A stretch of DNA of 64,000 bases from Chromatiaceae bacterium. GTDB taxonomy: Bacteria > Pseudomonadota > Gammaproteobacteria > Chromatiales > Chromatiaceae. The notes beneath the pieces are model-generated. The model had not been told where the DNA came from, did not search any database, and saw only the letters and a list, made by a program, of their open reading frames with translations. Shown here piece by piece: positions 35,003-42,960 of the stretch (position 1 is the first letter of the stretch; each line of letters opens with the position of its first letter). The stretch covers positions 1 to 64,000 of the forward strand of contig JAJDNF010000047.1 of assembly GCA_022340805.1 (NCBI GenBank). The letters run 5' to 3'. The translations under genes and the position numbers were made by a program.

Positions 35003-35592
35003 AGCGGCAGCTCGGGGTAGCGTGTGCCCGGGCCCGGCAGCGGGAAGCCCGGGACAATCTCCAGCCAACGCCAGCCGATGCCGTCGGGGTTGCCGCCGTA
35101 GGCCGGTGCGCTCAGCAGCGCCTCGAACAGGTAGGTCAGCAGCGTCGAAATCCAGTTTTCACCGGCCTGGGTGGCAGCGACCTGGCGCAGCAGGTCCTCC
35201 TTGTTGTCGACGGAGAGGGCCGCGAAGGTCAGCTGCTGCTGTTGCTCCGCCAGGTCGTCGAGCCAACGAGTGCCCTGCAGGATGAACTCGCGCGTCTGCG
35301 GGTCCACCCTGACGTCGTCGACCACGAAGCGCAGGTAGTCGAGTGCGCGAATCTCGACCGCGCCTGGACTGTCCGGTTCGCTGGGCAGCAGGTGCCGGGT
35401 AACCGCATCGAGTGTGGCCCAGGGGTCAGGGGCGTCGACTGCACCTGCCGTGGGCAGGCCGAACAGCAGGGTGACCGTGCCGCCAGCGGCCTGAATCAGG
35501 AAGCGTCGGCGGCTGAGCAGCTCGTCCCTGAGGTCCTGGAGGCGGGCTGTCGTCGGGGTGACGGGTCCGCACGGGCCGCTGCGCCGGATCAT
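34999..35592 (-). CDS. Gluconate 2-dehydrogenase subunit 3-like protein (Tat-exported)
   Basis: The 197-residue protein has a twin-arginine signal with SRRRFL at residues 27-32 and a following hydrophobic stretch (AAGGTVTLLFGLPTAGA). The mature part is helical and matches the small subunit that accompanies GMC dehydrogenases. The large subunit has no signal of its own, so it would be carried across with this partner. A TTG at 35601 is an alternative start. No cytochrome c subunit is next to the pair, so the electron acceptor is unclear. Confidence 0.8.
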   Translation of the reverse strand: MIRRSGPCGPVTPTTARLQDLRDELLSRRRFLIQAAGGTVTLLFGLPTAGAVDAPDPWATLDAVTRHLLPSEPDSPGAVEIRALDYLRFVVDDVRVDPQTREFILQGTRWLDDLAEQQQQLTFAALSVDNKEDLLRQVAATQAGENWISTLLTYLFEALLSAPAYGGNPDGIGWRWLEIVPGFPLPGPGTRYPELPL

Positions 35593-35606
35593 TGCGGCCA
35601 ATCAGC

Positions 35607-37745
35607 TCAGTCGATCTGCTGCAGCAGTTCCTCGATCTGCCGCCGGTGTTCCGGGTTGCGCGCGCCGCCCAGCGCCTGGTTCAGCATGTCCCTGGCGCCC
35701 TCCTGGTCACCGATCTCGAGGTAGGCCCGCGCCAGATCCAGGCTCATCGTGAAGGTGTCGTCCTCGATGTCGTCGTCTATTGGATCCAGGTGGATACCCT
35801 GGGTCGAGCCCAGAGGCTTGGGCGCGGACGACGTCAGCTGATCGTCCAACTCGGTGAGGATGCTGGGAATGTCTTCATCGCCAGACGGGCGCTCGTCGTT
35901 TGCGCTGCGTGGCTCGCTGCGTTCCACCTCGGCGCCCAGTTCCTTGATCCAGGATGCGATGTCTTCATCGTTGAACTCCGACTCGCCCTCCAGCCGGCTC
36001 TTTTGCGGTCGGCCACTCAACAGCTTGCTCTCGTCGAGCATCTCGTCGAGCAGCGACTCGCTGATGTCATCGTGGATCTCGCCTTCCGGTTCCTTGCGCT
36101 GTGAGGTTTGCAATCCGGGCGATTGCTGTGCGCTTGCCGGCGACCGTTGTTCGCCCCGCAGGCGTTCGCGCGACAGCTCCTCGGCATCCTTCTCGGCCTC
36201 GCGCAGGTCTGCCGGTTCGGGAGCGGCCGCGGTCGCATAGGGCCGCGGCGACGCGGTTTGCAGTTCGGGCAGATCCGCCATTGGAATCTGCTCCGAGCGC
36301 GCACGCGGGCGTCTAAACATCAGCAGCAGCGCAATCGCGCCGAGCAGGGCTAGCACCGCCCAGACGGCCCACAGGTACTCCTCGTGCCAGGGCTGCGCCG
36401 GGCTGCGCGGCATCGCAACCGGGACCGGCTCGATTACCTGGATGGGTGCCGGGCTGGCGGCCGGCGCTGGGCCGGCGCCGACAGTCTCGGGGCCAGTGGT
36501 CCGCAGGGCCGCGGGCAGTTGCGGCGCGCTGGGTGCCGGTAACGTAGGCTCCGCCTGCTCGGCCGCCTCCTGGATCTCATTGCGCGTGGAAACCTCGGAC
36601 TGCAGCGCCGCGATCTGCGCATCCTTGAGTTCGACCAGTTGCTGCATCTGCGCCAATTCGGCCTCGAGTCTCGCCAGGCGGGATTCGATCGCGCCGGTGG
36701 TCAGGCGGTTGCTCTCGATCTCCTCCATGGTGACCAGGAGCTGTTCCTTCAGCTTCTGCTCGCTGCCGGGTTTGATTTCGCTGTCCGCCCTTTCGGTAAG
36801 GATGCGCAGTTGCGCTTCCTTGCTGGCCGGTTCTCCGGATGGCTCGATCGCCTTGGCCTCGGTCGATTCGTCAGCGGCATTGGGCGGTGCGGACTGGCGG
36901 CCGTTCGCCGTCTCCAGCGCGCGCGGCGAGGTCGCCACCGCGGGCATCTGGCGGCGCTGGCTTCGGCTGTGTGCAGCGAACTCGGTGCGCGCTGCTGCAG
37001 GATCGAGTTCCTCGATGAAGCCGCGTGGCGGTATCGTGAGGGTGACCCCGGCACGCAGCAGATTGATGTTGCCGTTGATGAAGGCCTCGGGATTGGCGCG
37101 CAGCAGGGCCATTGCCATCTGCCGTGTCGTGATCCCCGCGGGTTTCAGTTTCTCGGCAATCGGCCACAGGGTCTCGCCGCGCTGCACCGGCCCGTAACTG
37201 CCGGAGTCTGCCGCGGTGGGCGTCGAGCGCTGTGGCGCGGCCGCTGCGGCAGACTGCGGGCGGCTGCCCGCGCGCGCAAGCTGTATGCGCCTCGGTGGGT
37301 CCAGCAGCAGCGTGTACTGCCTGATCATCTGGCCACCGCGCCAGGCCAGCTGCAGCGGAAAATCGAGAAAGGGTTCGGTGACCGGCCGAGTGGTGCGCAC
37401 GCGCACCACCCACTTGCTGCCCATGCGCACCACATCGAACTGCAGGTTGAGCAGGAAGCGATCGTAGACGATGCCCAGGCGCTCGAAATATTGGTCGTTG
37501 GCGAGTCGCAGGCGCAGATCTTCCTGCTGGCCAGGTTCCAGCCCGATCAGGTCGATCTCGGCGTCCAGCGGTTGATTCAGGTACGAATTGACGCGGGCCT
37601 CACCGAGCGTCACCGCCTGGCTTGCCAATGGAATGATGAGGGTCAGAAGCGACAGTGTGCGGAACAGGCGTAGCATCAGCATAACGATCCAATACCAGTA
37701 TTTGTTATTTCCTTCAGAAGCCACTACCGGGAAGTATCGGCGCAT
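35607..37745 (-). CDS. fimV: FimV/HubP-family polar protein
   Basis: The 712-residue protein has a signal segment, the N-terminal FimV domain (LGEARVNSYLNQPLDAEIDL), a periplasmic LysM-like module (YGPVQRGETLWPIAEKL, residues about 185-240), a coiled coil, one transmembrane helix (YLWAVWAVLALLGAIALLLM), an acidic cytoplasmic region and a C-terminal TPR-like FimV motif (LDLARAYLEIGDQEGARDML). Such proteins mark the cell pole and help place flagella, pili and chemoreceptors. The ATG at 37745 has AGGA upstream; ATG 37682 would give a more usual signal peptide. It is shorter than the 919-residue Pseudomonas protein. Confidence 0.9.
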   Translation of the reverse strand: MRRYFPVVASEGNNKYWYWIVMLMLRLFRTLSLLTLIIPLASQAVTLGEARVNSYLNQPLDAEIDLIGLEPGQQEDLRLRLANDQYFERLGIVYDRFLLNLQFDVVRMGSKWVVRVRTTRPVTEPFLDFPLQLAWRGGQMIRQYTLLLDPPRRIQLARAGSRPQSAAAAAPQRSTPTAADSGSYGPVQRGETLWPIAEKLKPAGITTRQMAMALLRANPEAFINGNINLLRAGVTLTIPPRGFIEELDPAAARTEFAAHSRSQRRQMPAVATSPRALETANGRQSAPPNAADESTEAKAIEPSGEPASKEAQLRILTERADSEIKPGSEQKLKEQLLVTMEEIESNRLTTGAIESRLARLEAELAQMQQLVELKDAQIAALQSEVSTRNEIQEAAEQAEPTLPAPSAPQLPAALRTTGPETVGAGPAPAASPAPIQVIEPVPVAMPRSPAQPWHEEYLWAVWAVLALLGAIALLLMFRRPRARSEQIPMADLPELQTASPRPYATAAAPEPADLREAEKDAEELSRERLRGEQRSPASAQQSPGLQTSQRKEPEGEIHDDISESLLDEMLDESKLLSGRPQKSRLEGESEFNDEDIASWIKELGAEVERSEPRSANDERPSGDEDIPSILTELDDQLTSSAPKPLGSTQGIHLDPIDDDIEDDTFTMSLDLARAYLEIGDQEGARDMLNQALGGARNPEHRRQIEELLQQID

Positions 37746-38091
37746 TAAGCTAATTCCTGAACACCTTCGAGCCAGGTGGCAGCATGACGGCAGTGGCTAT
37801 CGTCCACGAACGGCCTTTCGGACACTATTTGGCACGGGTCGCATGGCAGCCCGAGTCTAACATGGCCCTGGCGGCCAGATCCGCAACCAATGCCTGGCGG
37901 CGCGTTGTTCCGGTGCCCTATCTGGCGCGCCAATCGCGCGCGATCGGGGCCTTGCCCGACGGCACGGATCGGCTGGCGCGGCAACGCGCAGTCCGCTCGC
38001 TGCCCAATCCGGTGCTTTGTCTGTTCTGCGGTGCCAGGCACCCCGGCGGGCATTCTCCACGGAGAATCGCCAGGGCCTTGGTTGCAGCGGT
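37746..38091. other. Gap of 346 bases without a supported gene
   Basis: The gap lies between fimV and the Maf-type gene, both on the minus strand. Open frames here have shadow-like composition. The only structure seen is an inverted repeat ATTCTCCACGGAGAAT at 38052-38067, 25 bases after the Maf stop, with no T-run. The fimV promoter is probably inside but I cannot place it. Confidence 0.5.
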
Positions 38092-40596
38092 TCAGGCGGC
38101 GGTTTCGATTTCCTCGAGCAGTGACTGCGCGGCCTTGTTGTCCGGATCACTGTCCAGGATGTACGCGAATGCGGTCCTGGCCGCCTCTACGGCGCCCATG
38201 GCCCGATACAATTTGCCGAGGCGCAGCATGGCGACATGGTCGTCGGGTGCCTTGCTGAGGTAATCGGTATACACGTTCGCGGCCGCCTCCAGGTTGCCCG
38301 ACAGGCGCAACAGTTCGGCAAACTGCGGCTCATAGGCCGGGGCGAGGCCGGCAAGGGTCTCGAGGATCAATAGGGCCTGATCGCGCCAATCCTGCGACAT
38401 GGCGATGAACACCATGCGCCGCAGCGCATCTTCGAGGCGCGGGTTGGGTGTTTCCTCTGCGCCGCGCTCGAGGTCGGCACGTACGTCTTCGATCAGCTCT
38501 CCGTAGGCCGCGAATGCCCTGTCCGGTTCGTCCTCAAGCTCCGCCAGATAAGCAGCGGCGAGATGGACCAGCTGGATGGCCTCGGGCGCGTCCAGATTCT
38601 GCAGTTGGCGCACCGTGTTGCGCAGCTCCTGTTGGTTGCGCTCCTTGAACAGGGCCTGCAGGCGTCCGCGCACCGGGGTCAGTGATACCTCGTTGCGGAC
38701 CTTGATGGCGTGGGATGTGTCGCGCTGCTGCATCAGGCACTGAAAGGCACTGTCGAAGCTGGCGAAGCGCTCCTGGAGCGTTGTGGACAAGGCCGCGGCT
38801 GCCCGTGGATGGCGATGACGCCAGACCTGCGCCCTGCCCGGTACCCGGTCTTCCTGCCATTGCCCGAAAAGTCGCTCGAAGTCGGGTCCGCCGCTTTCCT
38901 CTTCGATGGCGGTCGCGAGCCGATCCTGCGCCCGCTCGACCAGCTTCAGCACCTCGCGCGCATTGTCGCGATAGGCCGTGTAATAGGTGTTGCCCGCCTG
39001 CTCGATCTCGCTGTCGGTCCAGTCGCGGTCCGAAGGCGGCATGTGCAGAAAGGCGCGGCTGCTGAACATGCGGACGATCTCGGAGACGTCCCTGAGCCTG
39101 GTGTCGAGATGGCGCTCGATCTTGTCCATGCGCTTCTTGTGGCGGAAGTCGGCCGTCTTGCCATCGCGCCCGAACAGGCCCGCATTGCATTCGAGCGCCT
39201 CCTCGGCCAGTTCCACCACGCTGCGCAGGCGTCCGTTGGCGCGGGCCAGCTCGCGCTGCATCCGCGACAGGTTTGCGAGCCGCATCTCCGGCGAGTCCAC
39301 CGGCAGGCAGGCGTGCAGGGATTCGAACGCGTCCAGAGCGTCGCCGAGTTCGATCTGTTCCAGGGGCCGGTACTCGACACCATCGATGACCGCCGCATCG
39401 GCGGCAGGATTGATGACCTCGATGCCACTGTCCCTGGCCGCGACCGCCTGGATGCCGAACGAGGTTATTGCATTGAAGAAGTCGGGTGTGGTCTCTGCTT
39501 CGCGCCCGGCATTGGTCTTGACCCGCATCCCGGTACCGCCGAGGCGCGGACCCGCGTCGCGCTCGTTGCTGCCTTTGGCATGCGAGTAGCCGTCGCTGCT
39601 GTGGCACAGGTCGATGCCGCCGAACACCACGCGTGCGAACCCCATCGCGCGGGCGAGGGCGAAGGCCGTGTTGGTGACCGTCGGGCCGGCCGCCGTGATG
39701 TTGTGCGTGTCCTGCTTGCTGACCCAGGGGTAACGACGGTCGAGAAACACGCTGCGTCCCCGCCACTGCGCGAGCAACGGATATGTCACGTGGTTGGCAT
39801 GCGCGAATATCACCCGCTCATCCAGCAGCAGCAGTTCCTTGCTGATGTCGAAGCTCAGCTCTGTCGGGTCGATCGACACGACCAGGTGCGGTACGACGCC
39901 GGCCTCGCGCAGGCGGCGGCAGATGCGCGAGACCGCCAGGATGACGACTTCATCCTGATGTTTGCGCGCCCAAGGCAGCACCTCGTCCAGTGACGGTCCG
40001 CCGCCGAGCAGCAGTGCCGTCTTGCCGCTGAAGCTGTCGCGCAGCACCTCGCCGGGCACGTGTTCCTCGACCAGGTTCTGCAGCTGCCGCTGGACAAAGG
40101 TCGGATTGCTCAGCTGGCAGTTGTACGCCCAGAGGACCGCGTCCAGCTGCTGCGTGATCTCAGACACCGCCTGACGATATTCGCTCGTATAGGCGTCAAC
40201 GGCGCCGATCGATTCGAGCAGTTTGATCGCGCCGATGTTTGCATAGTCTGCGAAGTGGACGTCTTTGAGGGCGTCGCTGAGAGCGTTTTGCCCGATCAGA
40301 TGGACAGTGTCGTCGAGTTCGTCGCCGGCAAGCTCCTCGCGGATGATCGGCAGCAGATGGTCGAGCTCTAGAAACAGGTAGCGGGAGCCATCGGGCACGC
40401 CCTGCCGCTGAACATGGCGCAGCAGCATACCCGAGTCAGTGCCGACGACGATGGTCAATGAGTCCTTCGCAAACAGGCGCTCGCCGAAATGGTGCCTGAA
40501 CAGGTTGCTGGCGCCGAGGCGGTTGAAGCTGCCGCGGTTGACCTCGTACAGGTACCGGTCGCCGAAACTGTTTACGTAGAACTGCGGCTTGTCCAT
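38092..40596 (-). CDS. Motility-associated Maf-type glycosyltransferase (DUF115)
   Basis: The 834-residue protein has the DUF115/MptE-like core: ALLLGGGPSLDEVLPWA at about residues 194-210, then AVSRICRRLREAGVVPHLVV and GGIDLCHSSDGYSHAKGS. The C-terminal third has TPR-like helices. Maf proteins with this core transfer pseudaminic or legionaminic acid onto flagellin Ser/Thr. It lies 98 bases after flagellin 1 on the same strand, and the legionaminic acid operon is 6 kb away, so nonulosonic acid transfer to flagellin is the likely job. Family call strong; the exact sugar is inferred. Confidence 0.87.
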   Translation of the reverse strand: MDKPQFYVNSFGDRYLYEVNRGSFNRLGASNLFRHHFGERLFAKDSLTIVVGTDSGMLLRHVQRQGVPDGSRYLFLELDHLLPIIREELAGDELDDTVHLIGQNALSDALKDVHFADYANIGAIKLLESIGAVDAYTSEYRQAVSEITQQLDAVLWAYNCQLSNPTFVQRQLQNLVEEHVPGEVLRDSFSGKTALLLGGGPSLDEVLPWARKHQDEVVILAVSRICRRLREAGVVPHLVVSIDPTELSFDISKELLLLDERVIFAHANHVTYPLLAQWRGRSVFLDRRYPWVSKQDTHNITAAGPTVTNTAFALARAMGFARVVFGGIDLCHSSDGYSHAKGSNERDAGPRLGGTGMRVKTNAGREAETTPDFFNAITSFGIQAVAARDSGIEVINPAADAAVIDGVEYRPLEQIELGDALDAFESLHACLPVDSPEMRLANLSRMQRELARANGRLRSVVELAEEALECNAGLFGRDGKTADFRHKKRMDKIERHLDTRLRDVSEIVRMFSSRAFLHMPPSDRDWTDSEIEQAGNTYYTAYRDNAREVLKLVERAQDRLATAIEEESGGPDFERLFGQWQEDRVPGRAQVWRHRHPRAAAALSTTLQERFASFDSAFQCLMQQRDTSHAIKVRNEVSLTPVRGRLQALFKERNQQELRNTVRQLQNLDAPEAIQLVHLAAAYLAELEDEPDRAFAAYGELIEDVRADLERGAEETPNPRLEDALRRMVFIAMSQDWRDQALLILETLAGLAPAYEPQFAELLRLSGNLEAAANVYTDYLSKAPDDHVAMLRLGKLYRAMGAVEAARTAFAYILDSDPDNKAAQSLLEEIETAA

Positions 40597-40625
40597 GTCG
40601 ATGGTGTGCCCCTCAGGAGGCCGAC

Positions 40626-40646
40626 CATGCCCCGCCTCGGGACATG
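40626..40646 (-). other. Stem-loop between flagellin 1 and Maf genes
   Basis: CATGTCCCG and CGGGGCATG pair over nine bases with a three-base loop. No T-run follows. It could lower read-through so that the Maf protein is made in much smaller amounts than flagellin, or protect the flagellin mRNA 3' end. Confidence 0.4.
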
Positions 40647-40694
40647 GCCGGAATCCATAAATGCCGCATCAGCTGTTTACGAACCTGGTCAATT

Positions 40695-41552
40695 CTAGCC
40701 GAGCAACTGCAGCACGTTCTGCGGTATCTGGTTCGCCTGCGCCAACATCGCGGTGCCCGCCTGCTGCAGTATCTGCGTGCGCGTCAGGTTCGCGGTCTCG
40801 CGCGCGAAGTCGGCATCACGAATGCGGCTGCGTGCGGCGCTCTGGTTCTCGATGGTATTGGCGTTGTTGCGCAGCGTGGACTCGATGCGGTTCTGCTTGG
40901 CGCCAAAGTCGGCGCGCTTCTGGGTGATCTGGTCGATGGCCGCGTCGAGCTTGCTGAGCCTCAGCAGCGCTGTAGATGCTGTTGAGATCGTGTTCGACGC
41001 CACGCTGGCAGCAACGAAGGAGATGCCACCGCTGCCGATACCGCGGCCCGCCAGGTCGGTGGTGGAAACAATGATCTGATAGGAATTCGCACTGCCCGCA
41101 CGATAGCCGATCTGCAGCGTCAGAGACGCATCGGTGCCCAACAGATTGACGCCGTTGAACTCAGCAGAATTGATCACGCGGTTGATCTCCTCGCGAAGTT
41201 CCTGGTACTCGTTGTTGAGCGAGGCCTTGTCCTGGTCGCTGACGGTGCCGTTGGCCGATTGCACCGCGAGTTCGCGCATGCGCTGCAGCATGTTGCCGAC
41301 CTCGTCGAGCGCGCCTTCAGCAGTCTGCATCAACGATATGCCGTCCAGGCCGTTGCGGTTGGCCTGCTCCAGGCCGCGGACCTGTGCGCCGATACGCTCG
41401 GAGATGGCGAGCCCGGCGGCATCGTCCTTTGCGCGGTTGATGCGAAGACCTGACGACAGCCGCTCGAGCGATGTCTGCATGCTGTTCTGCGAGAGGTTGA
41501 GTGCCCGCTGACTGTTCAGCGACATCATGTTCGTGTTGATCACCTGTGGCAT
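40695..41552 (-). CDS. fliC: Flagellin 1 (short form)
   Basis: The 285-residue flagellin consists almost only of the conserved D0/D1 ends: PQVINTNMMSLNSQRALNL, SSGLRINRAKDDAAGLAISE, and C-terminal NQSAARSRIRDADFARETAN and ILQQAGTAMLAQANQIPQNV. The central region (about residues 140-195) is short, so no large D2/D3 domain is exposed. The frame extends to 41606, but the ATG at 41552 with GAGG upstream is the family start. A sigma-54 promoter lies about 70 bases upstream of the ATG. It differs from flagellin 2 mainly in the middle third. Confidence 0.95.
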   Translation of the reverse strand: MPQVINTNMMSLNSQRALNLSQNSMQTSLERLSSGLRINRAKDDAAGLAISERIGAQVRGLEQANRNGLDGISLMQTAEGALDEVGNMLQRMRELAVQSANGTVSDQDKASLNNEYQELREEINRVINSAEFNGVNLLGTDASLTLQIGYRAGSANSYQIIVSTTDLAGRGIGSGGISFVAASVASNTISTASTALLRLSKLDAAIDQITQKRADFGAKQNRIESTLRNNANTIENQSAARSRIRDADFARETANLTRTQILQQAGTAMLAQANQIPQNVLQLLG

Positions 41553-41633
41553 TTTCGGAGCCTCTTGTTCATCCAGATTCAAACAGTTCGCTGCGGTGCC
41601 GGACACCGGGCGATGGGGTTACACCCGGACTAC

Positions 41634-41649
41634 AGCAAACATGATGCCA
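41634..41649 (-). promoter_or_regulatory. Sigma-54 promoter of flagellin 1
   Basis: The minus strand reads TGGCATCATGTTTGCT, matching TGGCAC-N5-TTGCT with the proper GG/GC spacing. Transcription would begin near 41623, leaving a 70-base leader. Confidence 0.75.
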
Positions 41650-41707
41650 ACTGATGAGAATGTGCCTTGCGTGCAGCCCTGTAGAGGTCCTCGCGCGCCA
41701 GGGGCAA

Positions 41708-41742
41708 TAAAAAAACCCTTCCCGGCATTGTGCAGGGAAGGG
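41708..41742 (-). terminator. Rho-independent terminator of fliW
   Basis: On the minus strand CCCTTCCC and GGGAAGGG form an eight-base stem that is followed by seven T. It lies about 107 bases after the fliW stop and before the flagellin 1 promoter. Confidence 0.85.
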
Positions 41743-41848
41743 ATAAGCGTTGGAGGATCATCGAGAGCTGGCCGGTTGCAACGAGAGCGGCAAGGCTTTG
41801 CCGCTGGCAAAGGCAGGAGACCGGCCGGCTCTTGCCTTCGCAAGCTGT

Positions 41849-42310
41849 TTACTCTGCCCGGATCACCACGCTGCCGCTGACCTGGTTGAGATGCTTCTGC
41901 AGGCCGATGCGCTTGCTGGTGTTCAGCATGATCGGTCCCATGAAATTGGCGTGGATGCCGCGGTCGTATTCACCGCCACTGGCCAGGGTCACCAGCACGG
42001 CGATGTCGCTCGGATCTTCCAGTTGCAGGGTCGCGGCCTCTTCATCGCTGAGCACGCACTCGTAGTTCACCTGATAGGTATCGGGGTTGACGACCGAGAA
42101 CTGCACGTCCGGGTCTTCGAGTGCCTGCAGGAAAAACACCGTCGGCTTGCCTTCTTCGTGGAACAGCTTGAACTCGTGCAATTGTTCGAATCCGGCGAGG
42201 CCGTGCGGGAAATGGATCACGGAGGCGGGATCGATGTGCTGCGTACCGAAGTGGGTGTTGATCTCCATGCTCGGGTCTCCGTTATCGACAAGGGGCTTGG
42301 CTGATGACAT
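41849..42310 (-). CDS. fliW: Flagellar assembly factor FliW
   Basis: A 153-residue protein with MEINTHFGTQHIDPASVIHF, PHGLAGFEQLHEFKLF and the C-terminal ANFMGPIMLNTSKRIGLQ, all FliW landmarks. FliW binds the CsrA allosteric site and flagellin, linking flagellin pools to flagellin translation. ATG 42310 has GGAGGAG upstream; ATG 42268, with GGAG upstream, would give the classical MEI start, so the first 14 residues are uncertain. No csrA gene is beside it, unlike the usual fliW-csrA pair. A sigma-28 promoter precedes it. Confidence 0.9.
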   Translation of the reverse strand: MSSAKPLVDNGDPSMEINTHFGTQHIDPASVIHFPHGLAGFEQLHEFKLFHEEGKPTVFFLQALEDPDVQFSVVNPDTYQVNYECVLSDEEAATLQLEDPSDIAVLVTLASGGEYDRGIHANFMGPIMLNTSKRIGLQKHLNQVSGSVVIRAE

Positions 42311-42374
42311 GACTTGTATCTCCTCCAGATCATTGCGATGGGTGAAACGCGTGATGCAACAATCGTTTGGCCGG

Positions 42375-42401
42375 CTATCGTGGCCAGACAACGAAACTTT
42401 G
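42375..42401 (-). promoter_or_regulatory. Sigma-28 (FliA) promoter of fliW
   Basis: On the minus strand CAAAGTTT, an 11-base spacer and CACGATAG match the FliA consensus at 12 of 16 positions. It is about 65 bases upstream of the fliW ATG, making fliW a late gene alongside the filament genes. Confidence 0.6.
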
Positions 42402-42529
42402 ACGCATGGTCACCGTTACCGAGGATCTAGCAGAAAAGATGCCAATCTATGCTCCATGGTCCCGTCGAGGCCGCGAGGGCGCACCGGAATGGCGGTCGGC
42501 AGAACCCTGCAATTGGGGATTCTAGGTGT

Positions 42530-42556
42530 TAAAGAATCCTGATGGACGGCCGTTGC
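42530..42556 (+). promoter_or_regulatory. Candidate sigma-28 promoter for flagellin 2
   Basis: TAAAGAAT and GCCGTTGC are separated by 11 bases; 11 of 16 consensus positions match. It would produce a leader of roughly 400 bases. The -10 half is weak, so another start nearer the gene cannot be ruled out. Confidence 0.4.
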
Positions 42557-42881
42557 AGACTGCGAAGGCGGTAAATGCAGACGATTGGGTTCAGCATATC
42601 CGCTCGGCATAACGCGGTTTGTCCGGCAGCTCGAAGCGCCGATGAACCGTTTGAAGTTCGCAGAGTAGGCATGTCATTGCCGACCCCTGCCCGGTCGTCG
42701 AAAGACGGCCACTTCAGAATCTCACGCCACGTGGGATTCACGACGGCGATCGCGCCGTGCCGAGCAGCCATAGCGGCAGCTACCCATCCCGACTGAACCC
42801 TGCATACCGCCGAACAGATTCGGAGCGCGGAGTGTTTCTGCGATCCCGGCTTGCAACGCCAAGCCAACCAGGAGGCGGTAG

Positions 42882-42898
42882 ATACGAACATTTCGTAT
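42882..42898 (+). promoter_or_regulatory. Inverted repeat in flagellin 2 leader
   Basis: ATACGAA and TTCGTAT form a perfect 7-bp stem with a CAT loop, seven bases after an AGGAGG sequence at 42870-42875. It could be an RNA hairpin or an operator. Confidence 0.45.
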
Positions 42899-42918
42899 AT
42901 CCGCCAAAAAGCAACTCC

Positions 42919-42949
42919 CCGGTCGCTCTATGCCACTGACCGGTTTTTT
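42919..42949 (+). promoter_or_regulatory. Terminator-like hairpin directly before the flagellin 2 ribosome binding site
   Basis: CCGGTC (42919-42924) and GACCGG (42938-42943) form a stem with a 13-base loop, followed immediately by six T. The next bases are GGAG (42950-42953), the ribosome binding site of the flagellin whose ATG is at 42961. This has the form of an intrinsic terminator placed where it must be read through to express the gene, or the end of a small upstream RNA. Confidence 0.65.
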
Positions 42950-42960
42950 GGAGAACGAAA

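Larger units (their letters stand above)
42311..42960. other. 650-bp divergent intergenic region between fliW and flagellin 2
   Basis: No convincing gene is seen; short frames have unnatural composition. It holds a sigma-28 element for fliW, a weaker candidate for flagellin 2, an extra AGGAGG at 42870-42875, a 7-bp inverted repeat at 42882-42898, and a terminator-like hairpin just before the flagellin 2 ribosome binding site. The length is unusual for this compact region. Confidence 0.6.

Noticed and set aside
37784-38263. Plus-strand frame in the fimV-Maf gap
   Set aside because: No ribosome binding site, Arg/Ala/Ser-rich composition, and its second half lies opposite the Maf gene.
42666-42681. 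Sigma-54-like TAGGCATGTCATTGCC before flagellin 2
   Set aside because: The GG and GC elements are one base too close; sigma-54 tolerates almost no spacing change.
42575-42796. Short plus-strand frame before flagellin 2
   Set aside because: Unnatural composition and no ribosome binding site; treated as part of the untranslated region.
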